Assembly (NCBI RefSeq): GCF_000934725.1
Contig: NZ_JYNS01000005.1
Span: forward strand, 186,001 to 250,000
DNA length: 64,000 bases
From: Methyloterricola oryzae
GTDB taxonomy: Bacteria; Pseudomonadota; Gammaproteobacteria; Methylococcales; Methylococcaceae
Direction: 5' to 3'
Shown here: positions 37,834 through 45,097 of the stretch, in pieces
Layout of the letters: each line of letters opens with the position of its first letter
Numbering within the stretch: position 1 is the first letter of the stretch
Translations under genes and position numbers: made by a program
The notes under the pieces: generated by a model
What the model saw: only the letters and a program-made list of their open reading frames with translations
What the model was told of the DNA's origin: nothing
Database searches by the model: none

Positions 37834-38186
37834 CGCCCACCGGCTTGCTGTGGAAACTGCGACGCGCCCGTCAGGTGTTGGATCAACTGGAAGCGGGTCT
37901 ACGTGGCCGGCCAGCCTCGGTAGAGGAGGGGACCGGGCGAGTCACTATCGCCTTCGCCGAAAAGCTGGGGCTGAAGCTGGTGTCCTCCCGCGAGGCAGCC
38001 GACTTGGGATATCGGCCCAAGACCCGAGTCTCGCCCATCCTTTACCAGGAGCGTAGCGTCCCGCACGGACGTATGCGCCGGGTCGCACTATTCGAGCTGC
38101 GCAGCCAATGTCGGCGGATCGCGGCAGGGGATGTGGGTATGCTATCGGCTGAAACCGATGCGGCTCTGAGTGATGAGGAAGAATGA
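37830..38186 (+). CDS. Hypothetical ICE protein
   Basis: A 118-residue cytoplasmic protein of unknown family, starting at an ATG that overlaps the stop of the HerA-like gene. It has a basic, helical N-terminus (LLWKLRRARQVLDQLEAGLRGR) and an acidic end. Coupled translation suggests it works with the ATPase (inference). Confidence 0.55.
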   Translation: MTPTGLLWKLRRARQVLDQLEAGLRGRPASVEEGTGRVTIAFAEKLGLKLVSSREAADLGYRPKTRVSPILYQERSVPHGRMRRVALFELRSQCRRIAAGDVGMLSAETDAALSDEEE

Positions 38187-38638
38187 AGCTCGCACGCCCT
38201 TGGCTTCCTTGGGTGCTGCTGAGCGGAGGACTGTTCGCCTCCTCGACACCGGCGGTTCCGCCCCCTATCCCGCTGGACTTTCAGGGGCAATGGACCGATT
38301 CAAGAAATGGCTGCGAGAGCCCTCTGCGCTTGGAAGTGGGCGAGCGATCGGTGACCTTGCGGGGCGGTGGCGATAGCCAAGCTCTCACTCGACTGGACCT
38401 TTGCTATAGCTGCGAGGGTGGTGCAGGTTATGCGGGACGCTCGGTGTGGCTGATGGCTCTGGACACTGACGGCCGCTCCCAACTGGTGGCGCGCTTCAAC
38501 ACCGGGGAGCGTGAGGGCGTCACTGTTGTGGATCTGCAAGATCCTGCGCTGGCGCAACGCTACCCCCTTAACGGCCTGAACTTGCGCCAATGCCCGGACA
38601 GTGTGGTGTTGCCGCACGCGGCGGGCCAGCGGCCGTGA
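38183..38638 (+). CDS. Hypothetical secreted cysteine-containing protein
   Basis: A 151-residue protein with a signal peptide (WLPWVLLSGGLFASSTPA) and a small mature domain containing four cysteines (NGCESP, LCYSCEGG, LRQCPDS), probably disulphide-bonded in the periplasm. No family recognised. It is translationally coupled on both sides (ATGA with the upstream gene, GTGA with the downstream muramidase fusion), so it may assist the transfer apparatus. Confidence 0.55.
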   Translation: MKLARPWLPWVLLSGGLFASSTPAVPPPIPLDFQGQWTDSRNGCESPLRLEVGERSVTLRGGGDSQALTRLDLCYSCEGGAGYAGRSVWLMALDTDGRSQLVARFNTGEREGVTVVDLQDPALAQRYPLNGLNLRQCPDSVVLPHAAGQRP

Positions 38639-39513
38639 GGCGCCGGACTCTGCCTTGGCTGCTGTTGTGGCTGACTGGCCTTGCGTTAGCCGCCGGCACG
38701 TATGGGGACTTTCTGGCAGCACTGGCGCTGCAAGAATCGTCCAGCAACGCGCAATCCCAGAATGCAAGCGGTTACTTGGGACTTTACCAGATGGGCGAAG
38801 CGGCCCTTATTGATGCCGGCTATTACCGGCCTGACGGCAGCGCGCTCAACGACTGGCAGGGAAACTGGACTGGCAAGGACGGCGTCAGCAGCCGGTCGGG
38901 TTTTCTCGCCAACCCGGACGCCCAGACCAATGCGGTTACCGCCTTTAACAGCGTGCAATGGCGCTACATTCAGGGATTGGGCCTGGACCGCTATGTAGGC
39001 CAGACAGTAGGCGGCCTGATGGTGACGGCCTCCGGCCTCCTAGCCGGAGCGCACTTGGTTGGCGTGGGGGGACTTCAGCGCTACCTGATTTCCGGCGGAC
39101 GTGTGCTGCCGCGCGACGGCAATGGCACGAGCATCGCTAGCTACTTGGCAACGTTTGGCGGCTACGACGTGTCTAGAGTCACGGGTTCCAACGTGTTGGG
39201 CGGAACCCGTGATTGGGTCGCAGGCGGCGCCGCTGCGGGTGATGGCCGCAGTGCGGTCGAGGGGGCCGTTGTGGGCCTTCCTGGCACTGATCCTCAAGCG
39301 GCGTTCGCCATGGGGGCGGGCGTGAGTCTGGTGGACTTTCGAACTGCCGCGCTGGGAATTTTATCCAACGCGCTGCTGCTTTGGACCGCCTGGGTGGCTG
39401 GCGCGCAATACCACGGTTGGCGTCAGGGGCGCCTGAGCCTATTGGATCTGCAAATGCGAGCATTGCGTGCCGCGGTGATAACTGCTGCCGTGCTGTTTAT
39501 AACCTTGAGCTGA
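38635..39513 (+). CDS. Muramidase-like/DUF3262 (PFL_4701) fusion protein
   Basis: A 292-residue protein starting at GTG 38635, overlapping the upstream stop. After a signal peptide the N-terminal part (about 25-200) resembles lysozyme-like wall hydrolases: ALQESS with a candidate catalytic Glu, NASGYLGLYQMGEAALIDAGYY, WTGKDGV. The C-terminal 70 residues (AAFAMGAGVSLVDFRTAALGILSNALLLWTAW ... YHGWRQG ... RALRAAVITAAVLF) match the two-helix DUF3262/TIGR03758 ICE membrane protein, normally a separate gene in the secretion cluster. The product may open peptidoglycan while anchored at the channel (inference). Confidence 0.65.
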   Translation: MRRRTLPWLLLWLTGLALAAGTYGDFLAALALQESSSNAQSQNASGYLGLYQMGEAALIDAGYYRPDGSALNDWQGNWTGKDGVSSRSGFLANPDAQTNAVTAFNSVQWRYIQGLGLDRYVGQTVGGLMVTASGLLAGAHLVGVGGLQRYLISGGRVLPRDGNGTSIASYLATFGGYDVSRVTGSNVLGGTRDWVAGGAAAGDGRSAVEGAVVGLPGTDPQAAFAMGAGVSLVDFRTAALGILSNALLLWTAWVAGAQYHGWRQGRLSLLDLQMRALRAAVITAAVLFITLS

Positions 39514-39524
39514 CGCAAATTTTC

Positions 39525-39643
39525 CGAGCGACACCCACGCTCGCCGAGGCGTCCCGTCTCGATAATCCGGGGAATCCCATAGCTGCCGCGAGCCTGCGTT
39601 TCCGGCGGGCGTCCAAGGCCAACAGGCCTCGGGCGCAGCAGGC
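39525..39643 (+). ncRNA. Structured leader element, copy A (before repA)
   Basis: First of six related elements. P1 is GAGCG/CGCTC (39526-39530 with 39538-39542). P2 is GAGGC/GTCTC (39546-39550 with 39556-39560), and its loop CCCG can pair with CGGG at 39568-39571. The branched stem is CCTGCG (39593-39598) with CGCAGCAGG (39634-39642), enclosing AGGCC/GGCCT. It lies between the muramidase-fusion stop and a leader peptide that precedes the RepA-like gene. Confidence 0.65.
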
Positions 39644-39759
39644 CTTCATTACACATTACCTCTGATGTTTCCCCTGGCAGTGGGTCCCGACTGAACTCGG
39701 CGCCCCGCTGCCGTTCATCCCTGAATGTCCCTAGCCGCGCCTGTGTGGAGGAGGTCGTT

Positions 39760-39813
39760 ATGTGTGCTCAGCGTATTGCCATGCTGGATCGAAAATTCAA
39801 TCAGCCTGACTAG
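39760..39813 (+). CDS. 17-codon leader peptide before repA
   Basis: A short frame MCAQRIAMLDRKFNQPD with a very strong Shine-Dalgarno (GGAGGAGG at 39747-39754, 5 bases before the ATG). Its stop is 43 bases before the RepA-like start, which itself has no good ribosome site. In IncFII and IncB plasmids, translation of a short leader peptide plus an RNA pseudoknot controls repA/repZ; the layout here is similar, but this is inference. Confidence 0.5.
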   Translation: MCAQRIAMLDRKFNQPD

Positions 39814-39856
39814 CTCAGGCGTTTAGCGATCGCTTGTATCAAGTTCGGCTTCCGTT

Positions 39857-40573
39857 ATGCATGACGGCAACCGTTGCGGCCATCGTCCGGAGCACCCGCG
39901 CTGGTTTGCTCCTCCGGCGCTACACGCCCGGCGGCCTGGCATTCTGGTTAAGCTTGGGGAAAAGCTCAAGGCCTATTATCCCCACCCTGATGTTCTGCCC
40001 AGCCTCAATGCCGCAAATGGTTCGTCCCGCCAGCAGCGCAGCGAGCGTCGCGAGGCTTGCGTGCAGCTATTGGGGGCGGTCGTGCATTATCTCGACCTGG
40101 TGACTTTGCGGGTTGGAATTCCCGGCGCTGACGGGCTTTTTCAGGGACTCACCCTGGATTTTCTCGCGTCTGTGTCAGGGCTTGGCCTGCGGAGAGCCGA
40201 ACGTGCGGCGTCCGACCTGGCCCGTGCGGGCATGCTCACGACCCATCCCATTGCGGAGCGCCACGAAGGCGGCTACCGAGGCTTTGCGGCTATCCGTACT
40301 CTCCATCCGCGACTGTTTACCGCCCTCGGCCTGGGAGCATGGCTCCGTCACGAGCGCGAAAAGGCCAGCACCCGCCTGCGGAAGAAGCTCCGCAAGCAAG
40401 CGGCCAAGGCTCAGGCAAATTTTGGGCTGATGTTCTGTGGGGCATCATGCAAGCCGAAGGCTTCTGAGCCCAAACAGCCTAACAAGACCCAGATGCTGCG
40501 CGACCTGATGCTGGCCAACCCTGGCCGCCCCATCGAGGAACTGTTCGAGCTCCTTCGCGGCCCACCGCCCTGA
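39857..40573 (+). CDS. RepA-like replication initiator (tentative)
   Basis: A 238-residue basic protein. The central region has the look of plasmid RepA proteins: CVQLLGAVVHYLDLVTLRVGI, LTLDFLASVSGLGLRRAERAASDLARAGMLTTHP (winged helix-turn-helix), and FAAIRTLHPRLFTALGLGAWL. A lysine/arginine-rich helix follows (LRKKLRKQAAKA). The assignment rests on remembered family resemblance and on the adjacent iteron-like repeats and DnaA-box-like site. The start codon lacks a good Shine-Dalgarno, and a leader peptide lies upstream. Alternative: a DNA-binding regulator. Confidence 0.55.
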   Translation: MHDGNRCGHRPEHPRWFAPPALHARRPGILVKLGEKLKAYYPHPDVLPSLNAANGSSRQQRSERREACVQLLGAVVHYLDLVTLRVGIPGADGLFQGLTLDFLASVSGLGLRRAERAASDLARAGMLTTHPIAERHEGGYRGFAAIRTLHPRLFTALGLGAWLRHEREKASTRLRKKLRKQAAKAQANFGLMFCGASCKPKASEPKQPNKTQMLRDLMLANPGRPIEELFELLRGPPP

Positions 40574-40746
40574 CTACCGCGTCTCGGTATTTCCCTATCC
40601 CTTGCATAGGCCAGTCGATACCGGCCATTGGCTGGTTTTGCCTTTACCCAGCCTAATCCCCGTCATGGTGCACGACGCCAACTAGAAACGACCCCAGGAG
40701 CGCTCGAATCGACATTCAATGACGCCATTCCTAAAGGTCGGCATCC

Positions 40747-40854
40747 GGATGTGGCGGGGTATCGGCGGTTAAGTGTCGGGGCCCGTTCGTCCGCTGTGGA
40801 CAACCCACGGAGCAGCGAAGCTTAAGTGCCGGCATTCTGGGCGATAAGTGGCGG
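40747..40854 (+). other. Candidate replication origin: iteron-like repeats and DnaA box
   Basis: Three close copies of an 11-mer, TTAAGTGTCGG (40769-40779), TTAAGTGCCGG (40822-40832) and ATAAGTGGCGG (40844-40854), plus a degenerate one, GGATGTGGCGG (40747-40757). The outer and inner members of each pair are exactly 22 bp apart, about two helical turns. A DnaA-box-like TGTGGACAA (40795-40803, one mismatch to TGTGGATAA) lies between the pairs. An A/T-richer stretch follows at about 40858-40905. Consistent with an iteron-type oriV served by the RepA-like protein. Confidence 0.5.
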
Positions 40855-40914
40855 CGCTTAATCAAATGCTCTTACAGTACATGCAAAAGCAAATAGGAAA
40901 CGTCCTGTTGGACT

Positions 40915-40934
40915 GTGCGGCATCCCTGCCGCAC
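40915..40934 (+). other. Perfect hairpin downstream of iteron-like repeats
   Basis: An 8-bp inverted repeat GTGCGGCA / TGCCGCAC with a TCCC loop. It may be part of the candidate origin or a terminator of leftward or rightward transcription; only GTTTGG follows on the plus strand. Confidence 0.45.
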
Positions 40935-40985
40935 GTTTGGCGCGCTCAAACGCCGCGTGCCTCAGAGGCGGTTTACCCGTAGGCG

Positions 40986-41014
40986 TTGACAGCGGCGCGG
41001 TGTGGTGGTAGGGT
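40986..41014 (+). promoter_or_regulatory. Sigma-70 promoter of the DUF3577 leader
   Basis: TTGACA (40986-40991), 17-base spacer, TAGGGT (41009-41014). The expected transcript starts near 41021, 10 bases before leader element copy B, giving a 5' untranslated region of about 220 bases. This supports the view that the repeated elements act as RNA. Confidence 0.6.
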
Positions 41015-41030
41015 CACCCCCGTTGTAACC

Positions 41031-41110
41031 GTGGCGACTGCGTATTCAGTCGCACCCGTTGCCGCCCGCGCCTGCGCATCGGCGGCCGTCCCTTCGGGGG
41101 CGCAGCAGGC
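41031..41110 (+). ncRNA. Structured leader element, copy B (before DUF3577 gene)
   Basis: P1 is GCGACTG/CAGTCGC (41034-41040 with 41047-41053). The branched stem is CCTGCG (41071-41076) with CGCAGCAGG (41101-41109), enclosing a GTCCC-TTC-GGGG type hairpin. The P2/pseudoknot part seen in the other copies is missing or very short. A terminator-like hairpin follows before the gene. Confidence 0.6.
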
Positions 41111-41172
41111 TCGTACCGGCCCCTGCCGGTTGCTTCACACCAAGCGCTACGCGCTTTGCTCTACTTACCCAT

Positions 41173-41224
41173 CGGGGACGTCTGTTCCTCATGGGGAGTA
41201 ACGTCGATTCTCCGTTGGTTTTTT
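41173..41224 (+). promoter_or_regulatory. Attenuator-like hairpin before DUF3577 gene
   Basis: CGGGGACGT (41173-41181) can pair with ACGTC...TCTCCG (41201-41214), followed by a six-T run at 41219-41224, 20 bases before the start codon. The same CGGGGA/TCTCCG core recurs before radC and the DUF932 gene. Transcription attenuation is the simplest reading. Confidence 0.5.
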
Positions 41225-41243
41225 CGTCTTCAGGAGAACGTCC

Positions 41244-41708
41244 ATGACCCACCTTTCCAAATACTTCGATTTGCACATCACCGGCATCGGCTATCTAAGT
41301 CGTATTCGCTCGGTGCCAGTACGTCGCGGCCAGCCATTTCTGGCGGTGGATATTTCGGCCCTGCACGGGGCAGCCGACCAAGTGGAATACACTCGATTCG
41401 ACTGCAAGGTAAGCGGCGAGGACGCCAAGGGCATCGTCGCTAGCCTAGAACAGGCGGTCAGGGAGAACAGCACGGTTCTGATCGGCTTCAAGCTCGGCGA
41501 TTTGTACGCAGAGACCTTCACCTACGACAAGGGCGAGAAGGCCGGTCAGACAGGTGTCAGTCTCAAGGCTCGTCTGTTGTACGTTGCCTGGGTCAAGATC
41601 GATGGCAAGGATTTCTACCGGGCGCCTCTGAAGCAGGAGGAAATTCCGGCTCAGGATTGCCAATCGAACCACGATGGAGGGTGGATTCCCACCAGCGAGG
41701 CGGCCTGA
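41244..41708 (+). CDS. STY4534-family ICE replication-associated protein (DUF3577)
   Basis: A 154-residue DUF3577 protein, annotated in PFGI-1/SPI-7-type elements as STY4534 family, thought to act in DNA replication of the element. The conserved start is KYFDLHITGIGYLSRIRSVPVRRGQPFLAVDISALHG, then VEYTRFDCKVSGEDA and LIGFKLGDLYAETFTYDKGEKAGQTGVSLKARLL. A Shine-Dalgarno AGGAGA precedes the ATG. It has its own promoter, structured leader and downstream terminator, so it is a single-gene unit. Confidence 0.85.
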   Translation: MTHLSKYFDLHITGIGYLSRIRSVPVRRGQPFLAVDISALHGAADQVEYTRFDCKVSGEDAKGIVASLEQAVRENSTVLIGFKLGDLYAETFTYDKGEKAGQTGVSLKARLLYVAWVKIDGKDFYRAPLKQEEIPAQDCQSNHDGGWIPTSEAA

Positions 41709-41727
41709 CCCGCTCACTTCCAACCCA

Positions 41728-41758
41728 GCTTGGGGCGACGTTTGTCGTCGCCCCAAGC
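41728..41758 (+). terminator. Intrinsic terminator after DUF3577 gene
   Basis: A perfect 13-bp stem GCTTGGGGCGACG / CGTCGCCCCAAGC with a 5-base loop, followed by a pyrimidine-rich CATTTCCTTTTC. Confidence 0.75.
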
Positions 41759-41893
41759 CATTTCCTTTTCGATCAATCAGTCACAATTTGCCAGGCTTAG
41801 ACTCAGGCTGCTGGCAATTTTACCCCTGCGGGGCAGCATGCCCCATCGTCTTGGGAACTGCTCCTGCTGCATTCACTTTTCAGGAGTAACCCC

Positions 41894-42472
41894 ATGATCA
41901 AACTCTCAGGCACGCTATTTATCCGTCAGGTCAATGGCCGCAACGGCGCGTTCTCCGTCGGTCGGCTAGTCACGCCAATTGGCGAGTTCGCCATCAAGGA
42001 CACGTTGTTGGATCAGTACGATGAGGGCCGCTATGAGGGTGAGTTCGGCATAAGCCGAATTTACCACGGCCACTACGTGGCTGGCGGACGTATGGTGATT
42101 GAGGTGCGCGCGACTCTGGAAACCTTGGCGCTGGCTGCCATTGGCGCGTTGCCGATAGCCCAAAGTGGGGACCTGCAGGAGCCTGATCCTTTGGATCAAG
42201 AATCATCCAGGCAGGCCGAGGTGTCAGCGTCAGTGGACAGCTGGATGCAGGTAGACCCGCTACCCGAATCCAGCGAGTCGGCTTCGGCCGTTGCTGCGGA
42301 CGGCGATTTTATCCAGGACGACGCCGATTTGTTCGGTGCTCTGTGGCCGCTGGAGGACACCGTGAAGCTCGATACCACCGTGGACCGTGTTTTGTTCCGA
42401 CGCCAGAAAGAACGGCTTAAGGTTTTGAACTACCGGTTTCAGCCGGTGGGCCAGACTTGGCAGCGTGACTGA
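41894..42472 (+). CDS. DUF3275-family ICE protein
   Basis: A 192-residue DUF3275 protein, a conserved accessory protein of conjugative elements with unknown function. The family part is the N-terminal 90 residues (IKLSGTLFIRQVNGRNGAFSVGRLVTPIGEF, ILDQYDEG-like LLDQYDEGRYEGEF, HYVAGGRMVIEVRA). An acidic, serine-rich linker follows, then a basic C-terminus (RRQKERLKVLNYRFQPV). A Shine-Dalgarno AGGAG precedes the ATG. No structured leader of the repeated type lies directly upstream. Confidence 0.82.
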   Translation: MIKLSGTLFIRQVNGRNGAFSVGRLVTPIGEFAIKDTLLDQYDEGRYEGEFGISRIYHGHYVAGGRMVIEVRATLETLALAAIGALPIAQSGDLQEPDPLDQESSRQAEVSASVDSWMQVDPLPESSESASAVAADGDFIQDDADLFGALWPLEDTVKLDTTVDRVLFRRQKERLKVLNYRFQPVGQTWQRD

Positions 42473-42529
42473 CGACGCCGCAGCAGGGTTAACCGCGGAG
42501 GCATTTCTCATCCGCACCGGCACGCGATT

Positions 42530-42563
42530 CCCGCGATCCCTTGCGATCGCGAGGGATCACGGG
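42530..42563 (+). terminator. Stable hairpin after DUF3275 gene
   Basis: CCCG-C-GATCCCT pairs with AGGGATC-A-CGGG (11 pairs, one mismatch). No T-run follows, so it is a possible factor-dependent terminator or mRNA stabiliser. The surrounding 42473-42834 shows no gene. Confidence 0.4.
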
Positions 42564-42834
42564 AAGGTTGTGCAGCAACCCTCTGTGACCTCACCGGCCG
42601 TTCGTCGCCGGGAAATGACGAAGCCTTTTGTGCGGAAGCGACCGCGCGCGTTGATGGCAAGACCTCATGCTTCAGTTCAGGTCTCGTGGGGGGAATGATC
42701 CTGACGTTCGTACGATGGGAGCGTCGGCATTACCGCGCGATGAAGCGCGTTTATACGAGCCGTTGCACCGCGACACGTTCCGCGGGAGCGGGCGCATGAA
42801 GACCCAGGTCCGTGAGACTCGTCTTCCACTTTCA

Positions 42835-42887
42835 GGTGCCGTTTCGCGGCACCTTTCCCAAGCCATAGTGGCAGGTTTGGGAAAGGT
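42835..42887 (+). promoter_or_regulatory. Mutually exclusive hairpin pair before leader copy C
   Basis: Hairpin 1 is GGTGCCG/CGGCACC (42835-42841 with 42847-42853) followed by TTT. Hairpin 2 is ACCTTTCCCAA/TTGGGAAAGGT (42851-42861 with 42877-42887). They share ACC at 42851-42853 and cannot form together. In the equivalent place before copies D, E and F, a terminator T-tract can pair with a downstream A-tract, so the arrangement is conserved. Confidence 0.5.
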
Positions 42888-42902
42888 TCCGAGTTCGACC
42901 GT

Positions 42903-43010
42903 CGCGACTGCGGATTAGTCGCCGAGGTCTTCACCTCGCCAAATTGAAGCCCCTCTGCCGGCGCGCGCCTGCGCTTCCGTCGGCCGGTCCTTCGTGACCG
43001 CGGCAGGCAC
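42903..43010 (+). ncRNA. Structured leader element, copy C (before DUF6876 gene)
   Basis: P1 GCGACT/AGTCGC (42904-42909 with 42917-42922). P2 GAGGT/ACCTC (42924-42928 with 42933-42937). Loop CTTCA (42929-42933) pairs with TGAAG (42945-42949). Branched stem CCTGC (42968-42972) with GCAGG (43003-43007), enclosing CGGTC/GACCG. Together with copies D-F it shows base changes that keep pairing. Confidence 0.7.
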
Positions 43011-43138
43011 GATTCCTGACAATGGCTCCAACCGCTTGCCTAGAGCCGGCAGCATCGGCCATGGCAATTGTTGTTAACCCTGACGGGGTAGGTCCCCTGG
43101 CATGGGTGACTGCGCCGTCGTAATTTCGGAGAGCACTC

Positions 43139-44188
43139 ATGACGTTTCATGCAAGCAACTTATTCGAAGTCGACGACATGCAAGGTGTTTACGCGGATGG
43201 TTTTGTTACCGACGAAGCGGCGCACCTGCTGTTCGGTTCGTTCTGGGGACGCGATACCGCCATCCAAGGCCTGTTGGCGCGTCTCTCTCTGCCCACGAGC
43301 GAAGGCGGCCTCTATCGCCTGAAGTTGGTGGACTGTGACAGCCAGTCGAGCCGTGTACTGGTCATCGGTGATGCCGAGCGGCTGGCCAAGCTCACCGGGC
43401 GCATGCCCAAGGCGAACCTGTTTGGCGATGTGGTGCAGCTGTGGTTATACGACAACCAGGTATTGTCGCCGGATCTCGGAGCTCGCCGCGCACTGAGGCT
43501 GCTGCCTGCGGAGGTAGATGATTTCAATGCCGCACTGGATGGCACCTTGGCAGGCGTCTCGGTCTGGGACTTGGTCAAGGCAGTTTGTCATTTGCCGCTG
43601 CTGGACGCCTGGCGCCAGGATATGTTGGACCTGGCTCAGGCCCAGGGCTGGCTCAAGTTCTACACTGGGGTTGGTGTCAACGCTCTGGCGGTTGACCTGG
43701 ACAGCGATCAACTGGAAGCACAGATCGAGGAGCGGTTGCTCAGTGGCCGGTTGCCCTTACCCCAGGAACTCGTGGCTGGAGTCCCAAGTGCCGCGCCAGT
43801 GCTAATGGAAGCCCAAGGTGGACGACTCTCGTCTGGCCAATTGGAACAGGCGCTGCGCGGTTTCACCGGCACCGAGCATTGGTTCCGCCATGCCTTTGTG
43901 AGAGCCATGACCTACACCGACGGAGTCCAGTTTTTCGCCGAGCAGGGCGGGGCGCAGGGAGCCTATTGGTTTCTCGATATCGTCGCGACGGAATACTTCC
44001 CCCATCTGCAACGTCATCCGTTTCAGGTTGTCGAGGTGGAGGTTAATGACTCCCGCGCAGCCATTCGGGTCGAAGACGGCAATGGGCAGGCTCTGTTTTC
44101 AAGGGACATCGAGTTCACGGACCTGCAAACGGGAAGGTGGAGGTTTTACCTGACCGACAACGTTCTACTGCTGCCGAGCGAGTATTGA
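43139..44188 (+). CDS. DUF6876-containing ICE protein with novel N-terminal region
   Basis: A 349-residue cytoplasmic protein. The last 125 residues match the DUF6876 pattern: LEQALRGFTGTEHWFRHAFVRAMTYTDGVQFFAEQGGAQGAYWFLDIVAT ... RWRFYLTDNVLLLPSEY. The first 220 residues are not recognised (VTDEAAHLLFGSFWGRDTAIQGLLARL) and look like a separate globular domain. DUF6876 proteins are common in mobile elements, function unknown. Preceded by a 660-base gene-free region carrying leader copy C. Confidence 0.65.
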   Translation: MTFHASNLFEVDDMQGVYADGFVTDEAAHLLFGSFWGRDTAIQGLLARLSLPTSEGGLYRLKLVDCDSQSSRVLVIGDAERLAKLTGRMPKANLFGDVVQLWLYDNQVLSPDLGARRALRLLPAEVDDFNAALDGTLAGVSVWDLVKAVCHLPLLDAWRQDMLDLAQAQGWLKFYTGVGVNALAVDLDSDQLEAQIEERLLSGRLPLPQELVAGVPSAAPVLMEAQGGRLSSGQLEQALRGFTGTEHWFRHAFVRAMTYTDGVQFFAEQGGAQGAYWFLDIVATEYFPHLQRHPFQVVEVEVNDSRAAIRVEDGNGQALFSRDIEFTDLQTGRWRFYLTDNVLLLPSEY

Positions 44189-44282
44189 TCCATCACGAAG
44201 TCGGCGGCCGGTGCAATTGTCGAGTCGGACTCTGGGCTGGCCCGATGGCTGTTCGGGGTCGCCGAGCTGAGCTCGGATCTTT

Positions 44283-44331
44283 CCCCCGCTACGGGGGCTT
44301 TTTCGAGCCGTTTACGGACGGCTGGAAAAAG
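44283..44331 (+). terminator. Terminator plus tract-pairing hairpin (before copy D)
   Basis: CCCCCG/CGGGGG (44283-44288 with 44292-44297) followed by five T. The tract CTTTTTC (44298-44304) can itself pair with GAAAAAG (44325-44331), extended by AGCCG/CGGCT inside. The same layout recurs at 45098 and 47882. It terminates the DUF6876 gene and may allow conditional read-through into the radC leader. Confidence 0.7.
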
Positions 44332-44357
44332 TCTCTAAGGTTCAGTTTCAAACCGTT

Positions 44358-44476
44358 GCGGCGTGCGGCTCACGTCGCCGAGGCCTCCCGCCTCGACAAT
44401 TCGGGAGTGACCCTTTGCCAGTGCGTGCCTGCTTCGCCGCTGGAAGCGCTTTCATTTCGGAGGCGCTGTGCAGGCT
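44358..44476 (+). ncRNA. Structured leader element, copy D (before radC)
   Basis: P1 is CGTG/CACG (44362-44365 with 44371-44374), extended by GGCG-type pairing. P2 GAGGC/GCCTC (44380-44384 with 44390-44394). Loop CTCCCG (44385-44390) pairs with CGGGAG (44402-44407). Branched stem GCCTGC (44427-44432) with GCAGGC (44470-44475), enclosing AGCGC/GCGCT (44445-44449 with 44463-44467). Confidence 0.7.
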
Positions 44477-44515
44477 TTTTCTACTGCGAGCTCTCGGGCT
44501 CTTTTCAACTCACCC

Positions 44516-44557
44516 ACCGGGGAAGTCATTCCCCGTGCTGGGGGGGATTTCTCCGGT
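44516..44557 (+). promoter_or_regulatory. Hairpin before radC start
   Basis: ACCGGGGAAGTC (44516-44527) pairs with GATTTCTCCGGT (44546-44557) with two G-U pairs, enclosing CCCC/GGGG. Only ATTCGTTC follows, so it is less terminator-like than its relatives before the DUF3577 and DUF932 genes. It may act on translation of radC 33 bases downstream. Confidence 0.5.
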
Positions 44558-44589
44558 ATTCGTTCATAGCTTGGATGCGGAGATTGACT

Positions 44590-45072
44590 ATGACTGATTT
44601 ATACGTCCATGATTTGTTAGGCGATTACGTGCCGGCACACGGCGAGCTGATTCTCGCCGAAGCCAGGCGCCGGTTGGCCGCGAAGTACCGCCGGGGCGCC
44701 GCGCTCACTGAGCCCGATGCCGTGCGCGAGGCGCTCCAATGGCGCCTGGCGGAGCGGCCTTACGAAGTGTTTGGCTGCCTCTGGTTGGACAATCGACATC
44801 GTGTGATCGAATTCGCCGAATTATTCAAAGGCACCATCGATGCGGCAGCAGTCTACCCGCGGGAGGTGGTTAAGGCGGCCTTGGCGCACAACAGCGCAGC
44901 TGTCGTGTTCGTTCACAATCATCCTTCAGGCGTCGCCGAGCCCAGCGATGCCGACCGGCTCCTGACAGTCAAGCTCAAGGCCGCTTTGGCCCTCGTGGAC
45001 GTCAAGACGCTGGACCATTTCGTGGTGGCTGCCGAAGGTAGCTACTCGTTCGCAGAACATGGGCTGTTGTGA
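44590..45072 (+). CDS. radC: RadC-like JAB-domain protein
   Basis: A 160-residue RadC/JAB-domain (MPN+) protein. It keeps the metalloprotease-like JAMM pattern: FGCLWLDNRHRVIEFAELFKGT with a catalytic-type Glu, and VFVHNHPSGVAEPSDAD with His-x-His and Asp (about 108-120). Length equals the mobile-element form lacking the N-terminal helix-hairpin-helix part of chromosomal RadC. The role is not established; element RadC proteins are suspected anti-restriction or DNA-repair factors. The ATG at 44590 follows GGAGATTG; the much longer upstream frame covers the structured leader and is not used. Confidence 0.85.
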   Translation: MTDLYVHDLLGDYVPAHGELILAEARRRLAAKYRRGAALTEPDAVREALQWRLAERPYEVFGCLWLDNRHRVIEFAELFKGTIDAAAVYPREVVKAALAHNSAAVVFVHNHPSGVAEPSDADRLLTVKLKAALALVDVKTLDHFVVAAEGSYSFAEHGLL

Positions 45073-45097
45073 ATTGAGCCTTGACCTTGGAGATTCT

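Noticed and set aside
44137-44589. N-terminal extension of the RadC frame by 151 codons
   Set aside because: It spans the terminator and structured leader, while the internal ATG at 44590 has a good ribosome site and gives the normal RadC length.
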